From positions 62,001 through 126,000 of the forward strand of contig NZ_CANLEA010000012.1 in NCBI RefSeq assembly GCF_947489565.1: a stretch of 64,000 nt of DNA. Reading direction: 5' to 3'. This document shows, one piece after another, positions 17,259 through 25,600 of this stretch. The number at the start of each line of letters is the position of its first letter. Position 1 is the first letter of the stretch. The position numbers and the translations under genes were made by a program. The notes beneath the pieces are model-generated. The model did not search any database and had not been told where the DNA came from. It was given only the letters and a program-made list of their open reading frames with translations. Origin of the DNA: an uncultured Kordia sp. (lineage in GTDB: Bacteria; Bacteroidota; Bacteroidia; Flavobacteriales; Flavobacteriaceae).

Positions 17259-17290
17259 AAAAGGCTTTCAAATAGTATTGAAAGCCTTTT
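17259..17290. terminator. Bidirectional terminator
   Basis: A perfect 13-bp stem (AAAAGGCTTTCAA / TTGAAAGCCTTTT) lies between the convergent peptide gene (plus) and the DUF5777 gene (minus). Confidence 0.85.
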
Positions 17291-17314
17291 GTATTTTTTT
17301 TGAATGTTTTGTGA

Positions 17315-18166
17315 TTAAAATACACGCACAATATTAAATCCGAAGAAAATATCTCCATCTCCCCAATCGCCTTCAGCATAGCTCAAGAATCCTGGTTCGT
17401 TAGTTGATTGTGCATTGGAGAATAGCAATTGAAATACGTGTCCTCCAGTTTCAATATCTACACCAATGGTCAACGGATTTCTAAACGCTGTTCCATCTGC
17501 TCTACTGAAATTGTACACATAGTCCATGTTGATAGACATACGTTTGCTTATTTTTAAACGTCCTCCTGCTCCCATGGCAAATTGATCGTGCTTTTGAGCT
17601 GCTTCTAGTGTTAAGTTATGACGCACATATGATGGCGCTAGTTCAAACGAAAAGTTATTATTGAATCGACGTGAAATTAATAACTGCGTTGTATAGCTTA
17701 AACGATCTGAAAATGTTAAGAACGGGAAACGATCTTTTCGCACTTGCGTGTTTATATTCGCTGTAGCGTATCCTACAAGATTTACAGGAAAATTATCTGA
17801 TTGACTTTTTATTTTCATTTTTGTAGAAAGCGCGTAGGTTTGTCGTAAAGATTCTCTACTTACTCCAAACTGCCAACCTTCAAAAAGTCCGTATACCAAT
17901 TGAATTTTTGTGTTTGCATTGTCAAATCCGAAAAACGTAGACAATCCATCATCTAAAGTTCCAAATCGGTGCGATACATATAAATAAAAGTCTCCTTTTG
18001 CTCCTACTTTTGTCGATTGTAAGTTACCAATTTTCATGGCTTTGAATGCAGGTGATTCAAATGTTTCTGGCGTTGCTTCACCTTCCAACTCGTCTAGTAA
18101 ATCATCTTGTGCCTGCAATCCTATGCTGAACAAACAGCATAATGCTAGTATATAATAGTGTTTCAT
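17315..18166 (-). CDS. DUF5777 outer-membrane beta-barrel-like protein
   Basis: The 283-aa protein has a Sec signal (MKHYYILALCCLFSIGLQAQ). An acidic linker (DDLLDELEGEATPE) follows, then about ten amphipathic beta strands with aromatic ends, finishing in FFGFNIVRVF with a terminal Phe as in outer-membrane barrels. It fits the DUF5777 family. It is the last gene of the cytochrome/YceI/OB operon, 5 bases after the previous gene, so it probably works with those envelope proteins in a redox-linked process, which is an inference. Confidence 0.85.
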   Translation of the reverse strand: MKHYYILALCCLFSIGLQAQDDLLDELEGEATPETFESPAFKAMKIGNLQSTKVGAKGDFYLYVSHRFGTLDDGLSTFFGFDNANTKIQLVYGLFEGWQFGVSRESLRQTYALSTKMKIKSQSDNFPVNLVGYATANINTQVRKDRFPFLTFSDRLSYTTQLLISRRFNNNFSFELAPSYVRHNLTLEAAQKHDQFAMGAGGRLKISKRMSINMDYVYNFSRADGTAFRNPLTIGVDIETGGHVFQLLFSNAQSTNEPGFLSYAEGDWGDGDIFFGFNIVRVF

Positions 18167-18171
18167 TTATG

Positions 18172-18576
18172 TTATTTTTTAAGAATGATTGCTTTGTCAA
18201 GTTTCAATTCTTCTAGGATTTCATCATACCCGATAATTCTACCCTTTATATTAATTTTTTGTCCTTCTTTTAAGGCATCAGTTTTTGTTCCTTCTTCCAA
18301 TTGGAAATAGATGCTTCCGTTTACGGTAACACCTTTTAGGTCTTTTCCACTAATGACACCTGTGAGTTCAACTACTTTATTACCTCCTGTAGTCCATTCA
18401 TCTGCATTGGCTTCTATTTTGGTTAAAAACTCTTGTGAGTTTCCTTTAAAAGCGACTTCCATATCATTAATGGATTGATGCGATTGGTATAGGTAGAAGT
18501 ATCCACCAACAAGTACAGCAGCGATGGCTACTAGGGCAATAATTATTCTTTTTTTACTTTTTTTCGACAAGCTCAT
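18172..18576 (-). CDS. Membrane-anchored OB-fold (tRNA_anti-like) protein
   Basis: The 134-aa protein has an N-terminal membrane anchor (IIIALVAIAAVLVGGYFYLY, about 11-30). A periplasmic domain follows that resembles the OB-fold tRNA_anti-like family: VVELTGVISGKDLKGVTVNG, SIYFQLEEG, then GQKINIKGRIIGYDEIL. It overlaps the 3' end of the YceI gene by 23 bases, which implies translational coupling. Its role in the operon is unknown. Confidence 0.75.
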   Translation of the reverse strand: MSLSKKSKKRIIIALVAIAAVLVGGYFYLYQSHQSINDMEVAFKGNSQEFLTKIEANADEWTTGGNKVVELTGVISGKDLKGVTVNGSIYFQLEEGTKTDALKEGQKINIKGRIIGYDEILEELKLDKAIILKK

Positions 18577-19099
18577 AATTCATGGTGATGTTAATTTCTT
18601 TTGCTATTTTTTCGCGTACAATACTTGGAATTTCAATTCCAAATTCTTGTGGTTTTACAGAAAGCGCCGATGTTACTATTATTTTGTCTCCATCTTTAGA
18701 TATGTTGGCTGTTGTTGAAACGTTTTTAGTTTCTCCTCTTACTGTTAAGACTCCAGATAGTTTGTATTCTTTGGCTGTACTTGATAAGTCAGACATATTG
18801 AAACCTTCTAATTTCCCTTTGAATGTAGCTTTTGGAAACTTATCAGAATCCATGTAGTTTTCATTAAAGTGTTCTTCCATCAACGCCACTTTGAAGTGAA
18901 ATGATTTGATAAATAATAACGCTGCAAATTCACCTGAGTCTGATTTTAAAAGAGCCGTAGTACTATTGCTTTTTGCTTCTACAGGCTCAAATGCTGCTAC
19001 AGAAGCTTTAAAATCTGTTTCTCCGGTTTTTGTGTAATATTTTTGTGCTGCAACGGTTCCGACCGCTAGAAACATGCACATGTATAGTATTTTTTTCAT
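18554..19099 (-). CDS. YceI-family periplasmic lipid-binding-like protein
   Basis: The 181-aa protein has signal peptide MKKILYMCMFLAVGTVAAQ. The mature part shows the YceI lipocalin-like barrel: a strand series, MEEHFNENYMDSDKFPKATF near 75-94 (the hallmark H/F...Y/W..DKFP-ATF segment) and VRGETKNVSTTANIS near 125. YceI proteins bind isoprenoid/quinone-like lipids. It sits 32 bases after the cytochrome c lipoprotein gene, a pairing that suggests periplasmic redox chemistry. Confidence 0.9.
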   Translation of the reverse strand: MKKILYMCMFLAVGTVAAQKYYTKTGETDFKASVAAFEPVEAKSNSTTALLKSDSGEFAALLFIKSFHFKVALMEEHFNENYMDSDKFPKATFKGKLEGFNMSDLSSTAKEYKLSGVLTVRGETKNVSTTANISKDGDKIIVTSALSVKPQEFGIEIPSIVREKIAKEINITMNYELVEKK

Positions 19100-19131
19100 A
19101 TTGTTTATGTATTGTTTTATTAGGTGTTTTT

Positions 19132-19494
19132 TTAGTTTTCTAGATATCCATCAGCAACCCATTGGTCAATAATTTGACGTGTTTCTGGAGGAAGTTGTCC
19201 TGATGGAGGCATTGGATTTGAAGCGTTGTTTACACGATTCAATAAGTTTCCTTGTTCTGCGGCAGCTCTTACATTGGCATAGCCCGTAAGCTGCAATCCT
19301 GCATTTGCATTAGGTCCACTATGGCAACCTACACAATTTGTGTTGATAATAGATGCTACATCATCATCATACGTGACCACCTCAACAATTGGCGGCAAAT
19401 CTGTAATGTCACCTTCGTCAATGGTATTTGTTGTACAGTTGTAAAGTGTGACAACAATTAACGACATAGTTACTAAAGTTAATTTTCGATACAT
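19132..19494 (-). CDS. c-type cytochrome lipoprotein
   Basis: The start is placed at ATG 19494 (MYRKLTLVTM); the frame continues 17 codons upstream, but there it is basic and not signal-like. A lipobox follows (LYNC, Cys20). One heme-attachment motif CVGCH lies at 54-58 (NTNCVGCHSGPN), and a likely axial Met lies near NPMPPSG at about 90. At 120 aa it is a single mono-heme domain, anchored in the envelope. It is the first gene of the four-gene operon with YceI, OB-fold and DUF5777, probably as electron donor or acceptor. Confidence 0.88.
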   Translation of the reverse strand: MYRKLTLVTMSLIVVTLYNCTTNTIDEGDITDLPPIVEVVTYDDDVASIINTNCVGCHSGPNANAGLQLTGYANVRAAAEQGNLLNRVNNASNPMPPSGQLPPETRQIIDQWVADGYLEN

Positions 19495-19758
19495 TGTTTT
19501 AAATTTAATTCTTAATTTACGTTTATGATACTTTTTCCAAATCAAACGCTTTCTTGCAGGTTTCCTATTTAACTAATTTGTTATGAAATTTAACCTATTA
19601 GCTACATTTATACAATCTTCACGAATCATTTAGAAGTGTTATAAATAAACAACGGTTTTGCCTATAACTCCTAAATAAATCCCTTGAAACGGAAATATTA
19701 GCCTTAAAAAGGAACTTTCACCTTCTTTTTTGTTGTTATTCTTTTTCAGTGTTTACAG

Positions 19759-19766
19759 TACCTTTG
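19759..19766 (+). promoter_or_regulatory. Orphan plus-strand promoter (TACCTTTG) in the 19495-19934 gap
   Basis: TACCTTTG fits TAnnTTTG and is preceded by a TTG at 19733-19735, a 23-base spacing. No gene follows on the plus strand; the transcript would run antisense into the hydrolase/AraC gene. The rest of this 440-base gap shows no open frame. Confidence 0.45.
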
Positions 19767-19934
19767 CGGCGAATGCTTCTATTTTTAGTGCAAATGGCAG
19801 TTTACAAAGTAAAAGTATGATTCTTTTGTTCTTTTGACTGTAACGATACCGTTTTTTACTAGTATTTTTCCGACATTATGACGCTTTTTTACAAGCAGCT
19901 TCAACATTTACAAACGTCAAATAACTGCAAAATA

Positions 19935-21596
19935 CTACTTTGAGTTGAATACTTCCGTAGGTCGTATTCCGAATTCTTTTTTGAAACATTTTGAAAAATA
20001 CGATGGACTCGAAAATCCAAATTTAAATGCAATTTCGGCAACTGTTTCATTGTTGTTCAATAATGCTGTTCTGGCTTTATTCAGTCGAACAAACATTATT
20101 AATTGACTTGGTGACTTGCTTGTTGTCTCTTTGATTCGTCGTTGTAATTTTCGTTCACTTACGCCCGTTTCTTTCGTTAACATTTCTACACCAAACGCAT
20201 TATTGTCTATATGTTCATTAATGATTTTGAGAACATCTTCTAAAAATGAATCGTATTTAGAGAAGCCATAAGGGAACGATATTTTTTCGTCTGTATTTGA
20301 TTTATCCGTAACATGATACAGTTTACAAAGTTTGTGCGTTTTGTAGGTTAGTATTGATGTTTCTTTTGAAAAATTGAAGGCAACTCCCGAAAGTAAATGT
20401 TTGATGGCTTGTGTCACTAAAATTTTATTCGGTTTTATGAGTGATAAAATAGACGCAATCATATAATTGTCTCTTTCATTTAAAGGATCATCGTGATTTT
20501 TGGCACTTTCTTTCATGTAAATTCCTGCTGAAAAAGGAATTTCTTTTGCCTTAAAATCATTGAGTAAGCTTATTCCTGCTGTGATCGCTTTGCTAGGCAC
20601 TTCAAAAGCAACTGTAAAAAACTTTTTGTCATAATTGACAATGGTACCTCCGTTTTGAGTGACAACTTTTTCTAGTATTTGTGATGGTATGCTAAAGTTA
20701 GAAGCTGTAATAATGTGTCCGAATAAAATGGTGGACAGTCTTTTTTTGTAACTACCATCAGATGAAGGAAGTTCTCGAATGAATGTTTTCATTTCCGATA
20801 GTACTTCTTGAGTATTTCCTGCCCAAAAAAGATGATCGTTTCCATCAAACTCTACAAATTTGGAACCTTTGATACGTGCTGCAATAAATTTTCCTTCTTC
20901 AATTTTTACATCAATATCATTGGTACGCTGCATCAATAACGTTGGCACTTTTATATAACTCAGAATATCAATGATGTTTACCTGCGTGTTCATTTTGGTA
21001 AGTTTCATTGCTGCTCTAGGACTTGCGCCAGATCGGAAGTAACTTGCCAACCAATTCATAAACTGTCTGTCATTGGCTTTGGAAGGAACGAGCGATTCTA
21101 AGTTCATTTCACCACTTCCCCAATTGTGTTCAATCATATCATACACCTTTTGGCGTTCTTCGTCGGTTGGCGCCCAAGGATAATCTTCTGAATATCTACG
21201 TTTTGCAAAAATTCCAAAAGTGATCAACGCAATCACTCGATTTGGATAGGTGGCGCTGAATAAAGCCGAAACGCTTCCGCCTTCTGAATGTCCAAAAAGA
21301 ATGGCTTTTTTAGAATTCGTAGCATCCATAACGGCTTTGATATCTTCCATGCGTTCTTCCAGTGTAGAAAGTTCTACAATACGATCTGAAAGTCCTGTAC
21401 CTCTTTTATCAAAAAGAATAATACGTACTACTTTGCTTAATTCCTGAAAAAAGTCAACCAATTCTGGACAAGCCCACATCCAATCAATATTGGAAATCCA
21501 GCCCGGAATATAGACCAAGTCAATAGGTCCATTGCCAAATACTTGATAGGCAATATTTAGATTACCACTTTTTGTATATTGTATTTTAGGAATCAT
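19935..21596 (-). CDS. Alpha/beta hydrolase - degenerate nucleotide cyclase - AraC HTH fusion regulator
   Basis: The 553-aa protein has no signal peptide. Residues 1-275 are an alpha/beta hydrolase with GHSEGG at 102-107 (Ser104), Asp near 229 and NDHLFWAG at 253-260 (His255). Residues about 286-415 align by eye with class III adenylate/guanylate cyclases found after such hydrolases. STILFGHIITAS replaces xTVLFTDIVGST, and NGGTIVNYDKKFFTVAFEVP replaces the GG..VKTTGDGFLATF segment, so the metal-binding Asp residues are gone. Residues about 455-553 are an AraC-type double HTH ending EIAFKFGFSSPSYFSKCFKK. It probably senses a ligand via the hydrolase or pseudo-cyclase part and controls transcription; targets are unknown. 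No neighbouring gene is clearly co-transcribed. Confidence 0.82.
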   Translation of the reverse strand: MIPKIQYTKSGNLNIAYQVFGNGPIDLVYIPGWISNIDWMWACPELVDFFQELSKVVRIILFDKRGTGLSDRIVELSTLEERMEDIKAVMDATNSKKAILFGHSEGGSVSALFSATYPNRVIALITFGIFAKRRYSEDYPWAPTDEERQKVYDMIEHNWGSGEMNLESLVPSKANDRQFMNWLASYFRSGASPRAAMKLTKMNTQVNIIDILSYIKVPTLLMQRTNDIDVKIEEGKFIAARIKGSKFVEFDGNDHLFWAGNTQEVLSEMKTFIRELPSSDGSYKKRLSTILFGHIITASNFSIPSQILEKVVTQNGGTIVNYDKKFFTVAFEVPSKAITAGISLLNDFKAKEIPFSAGIYMKESAKNHDDPLNERDNYMIASILSLIKPNKILVTQAIKHLLSGVAFNFSKETSILTYKTHKLCKLYHVTDKSNTDEKISFPYGFSKYDSFLEDVLKIINEHIDNNAFGVEMLTKETGVSERKLQRRIKETTSKSPSQLIMFVRLNKARTALLNNNETVAEIAFKFGFSSPSYFSKCFKKEFGIRPTEVFNSK

Positions 21597-21812
21597 ACTT
21601 CTATTGAATTCTATTCATTTAAAAGTCAAAATGCGGTTAGCTTAGCAACTAATTAATAAACCATATTAATAAATAAACTTCTATGACAAAATTTAATACT
21701 TAAAATTTACATAAAAAATGACATTCAACTTCATTTTTACACAAAAATTATTTGCAATTGTTTGCTTGCCGTCAATTTTGAAAGTAGTACGTACTTAGTT
21801 TTGAGTTTACTA

Positions 21813-22637
21813 CTATTTTCGGGTTAGTTTTACTGTTTTACTGGCATCATTACTGTATAATTTCATAAGATACATTCCACTCTGTAGATGGCTCACATTT
21901 ATACGTTCTAAATTATTTTTTTTCGATAGTATCAATTGTCCATTTATGGTATATACTTCTACTTTAATAATTGGCGTTTCTGCACTTTTAATCGTTACCA
22001 TATCTACTGCTGGATTTGGATAGACCGAAAAGTTTTCAAGTTGTTTGTCAGCTACCGAAAGTGTTGAAAAATCAAACGTAGACGTTCCTGATAATCCAGA
22101 AGCATTTGGATCTACCACATTGGCAAATGCAGCCGATCCATCATCAATCATATCTGCTTGCATGAAGCTTTTTAAAGGTGTTACCGTTGTTGCTAAGGCA
22201 GAATCGTTTGCTAATATTTCTAAAATTCCGCTTGTTGGCGAACCATTTATTTGAATCGTAACCATAGGCGCTGTTGTTCCAGCAGATGGTGCTGGCAATG
22301 AAGCCGGACTTCCTAAGGTTTCTGTAATTAAATAGCCATCCAGTGTTGGTTGTGCTACATTAGTTCCATCAAAAAAAGTAGCACTCGCTGCTCCGCCTAA
22401 AGAAGATGTTACTGTTGCTGTGACTCCATCTGGGACAATAATTGTAAATCCATAACTCTGCACAGATGTAGCAAAATTAGATGCGCTTGCATTCGGTACG
22501 GCTCCAATTGAAAAACTATAATTTCCATTGTCAATTAGTGTATACGTATAGCCATCTTGCGCATTTACTTGTAGTGTAAACAGGCAATAAATTGCCATAC
22601 AAATGTTGGTAAAGGTAATTTTGTTCATAATATTCAT
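21813..22637 (-). CDS. Secreted T9SS type A sorting-domain protein
   Basis: The 274-aa protein has a signal peptide ending VNAQ (the start could also be ATG 22628, MNKITF). A beta-rich Ala/Ser/Thr/Gly body follows, and from about 195 a Por secretion C-terminal domain: FSVYPNPAVDMVTIKS, VEVYTINGQLILS, SHLQSGMYLMKLYSNDASKT, VKLTRK. It is exported by type IX secretion and probably surface-attached. It is the last gene of an operon with two LRR proteins, 17 bases after the 1592-aa gene. Its function is not recognised beyond targeting. Confidence 0.85.
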   Translation of the reverse strand: MNIMNKITFTNICMAIYCLFTLQVNAQDGYTYTLIDNGNYSFSIGAVPNASASNFATSVQSYGFTIIVPDGVTATVTSSLGGAASATFFDGTNVAQPTLDGYLITETLGSPASLPAPSAGTTAPMVTIQINGSPTSGILEILANDSALATTVTPLKSFMQADMIDDGSAAFANVVDPNASGLSGTSTFDFSTLSVADKQLENFSVYPNPAVDMVTIKSAETPIIKVEVYTINGQLILSKKNNLERINVSHLQSGMYLMKLYSNDASKTVKLTRK

Positions 22638-22654
22638 ATTTAGTTTTCTGATAA

Positions 22655-25600
22655 TTAGTTTTCTGGTAATTGTTCTTGTATTTGAAAAGTACTAAAGTTT
22701 AAAAAGTTCCCTGGATGTGCTAGTACGTTTTGTAAGATGAGTGGTGAATCTGCTGATCCGCCTTCGTATTGTGTAGTACCACTCATATTTACATCATTGT
22801 CATTATATCCGTTGATGATAAATGTGGAAAAGTTCAAAAAGTTTCCTGGATCGTTTAAAGCGGCTGATAAGATAGCTGTCGTATCTGGTGTTGCGCCTAA
22901 ATATTGTACAATAATGTCTCCATTTACATTTCCAGACCACATTCCTACAGTATCGACTGGCATTCCTGCAGCTGTTTGCGCATTGACTCCAAAAGTTATT
23001 TGGTTGGTTGCATCCGTAAAATCTATATTTACACGACTTCCATCTAGTTGCAATACTGTACTCGTCATGATTCCAAGGTGGTTTCTATGTGTAATTGCTA
23101 CAAAATAATTGTCTACTGGTGCTGTAAATTGTAAAATTCCAAGTCCGTTTACATCTACAATATCTCCGTCACGTTGTAATAATGCTGATCTACTTTCTAC
23201 AACGGTTGTATTATTTGAAGCATCTCGTAATTCTACAAAAACCCAATCGACAATAGCGTCGTTTCCAGTTTTGTTGAATACAGATGCATTGCATGTAATG
23301 CCATCTGCATACGGAGAAGTCGTTGGAATGATTCCTGCTACACGCAAATCGTCTCGCATTAGGTCTTCTTCTCCTGTATTTGGACTTAAAGCTGCTCCTT
23401 GTAAAAATACTTTCGGTTCTACAATCACGGTTCCTTGTTCTATAATCGATTTAAAACCTGTCCAACCTGCATTTAAATAAATTTGTCTTGTTCCTTGTGG
23501 GATAAATAAATCTGTTTTCGTTCTATCGCCAAAAGTTCCACCATTTACAGTTGCTGGATTTACACTTTCTGAAATAATTTCTGTTAAACCAGTGATGAAA
23601 AAAGCTTCTGAACCAATTGAGGTTACACCTGCAGGAATAGTTACACTTAGTAAGTTGATATTATTTCGAAATCCTCTAAATTCAATTGTAGTTAAGGTAC
23701 TTGGTAAACTTATAGTACGTACACTTCTGTTTCTAAAAGCAGAGTTTCCAATAGTAGTAATTATAAAATCCAATCCGCCTTTTGATAAGAGTTCTGGGAA
23801 AATAAAGTCTCCATTCGGTACATCACCGTTTCTCGCAACTGCACTGAGTGTATTTGGTGAAAGTGTGAGAATTTCATAGCGAATACCATTTACAGTAAAT
23901 CTATTTCCAATAGCAATACCATTTCCGTTTACCGAGAAGAAACCTGTCCAACCTGCGTTTTCATACGTCGTTTCTGTTCCATTAGGAATCGTCAGACTTA
24001 TGTTTTCATTTTCGCCAAAAGAATTGGTTTCAATCGTAGCTGGAGTCGTTCCTAAGGCAATGACTTCTTCCAAACTTGTTGTATTAAAAGCATTGGCACC
24101 AATAGCAGTTATAGTTGCTGGAAGTGTGACACTCGTAATGTCATCATTTTGAAAAGCACTAGCATTGACACCTGTTACTGAGAATGTAGTTGTGTTAAAA
24201 GTAACTTGTTCAGGAATCACCAAATCTCCTGTTACAGAACCACCATCTACAGCTACTTCATTTGGATTGAGCGAAGTGATTTCATACGTTATTCCTCCAT
24301 CAATAAATGTTGTGCCAATAACTCCATCTGACAGTTGACCATTTACAGTTAAAAATCCTGTCCAACCTGCATTTGTATACGCCGTTTCAGTTCCGCTTGG
24401 AATGGTTAAATTAATTACGGATCTATCACCCAAGCTCGAAGCTACAATTGTTGGTGGCGTGGTTGCTAGTACATCCATAGTAGTAAGTGATGTTCCTATA
24501 AAAGCATTGCTTCCTATTGATGTAATATTGGCTCCAATAACTACGGAAGTAATTCCTGTATTTTGAAACGCACTATCTATAATTTCAGTGACGTTAAATG
24601 TAGTTCCACTAAATGATTCTGTAACGGTAGCTGGGATGACAATATTTTGATTTTGTAATCCATTTGCAATGTCCAATACAGTTACCTCGTTTGGATTTAC
24701 GGCAATCACTTCGTATTGTAAATCACCTTCTGTAAATCGAGCACCTAGTTGAAATTCGCCATTTACAGATGCAAAACCTGTCCAACCTGCTGCTGTATAA
24801 TCATCAATGACCGATTGCTGGTTTGGAATGATAGACAAGTTAATGGCACTTCGTCCACCAAAACTATTTGATTCAATAGTTGCTGGCGTAGCACTGTCTG
24901 CTGTAATTGAGTTTAATGGATTGCTATTAAAAGCTTCAACACCTATAGTTTGAATATTTGAAGGAATGGTAATAGTTGTTAAAAGATTTTCACTAAAAGT
25001 ATTTACTTCAATTGTTGAAATAGTTGTCGGAATGGTCACACTTGTCAATTGATTATTACGAAAAGAAAATCCTTGTAATTCTACTAAACTAGCTGGAAAA
25101 CTAATACTTGTAATTTCATTATCACGAAATGAATCACTTTTAATAGATTGCAAATTCGCAGGAAGCGTTACACTTTGTAAATTATTATTTCGAAATGTTT
25201 GCGAGTTGATGACTGTTACACCATCAGGAATGACAATACTTGTCAATTGATTGTTTCTAAACACAGATGAACCAAGTGTTGTTAAATTACTAGGAAGATT
25301 CACACTTGTAATTTGATTGTCTAAGAAAGCATCTGTATCAATCGTTTCTACGGTATTTGGTAATACAACCATCATCAAACTATTATCTCTAAAAGCGCCT
25401 CTACCAATGGTAATAACACCTGTTGGAATTGTTAGATTACTGATTTGATTGTTACGAAAAGCTTCGCGATCAATAAGATCTACACTTCTAGGAATAGAAA
25501 TTGTGCTTAATTGATTGTTTATAAAAGCACTCTCACCAATAGTAATTGTTCCATTTGGAATAGCGAGACTTGTTAGTTGATTATTTCGAAAAGCATCATT

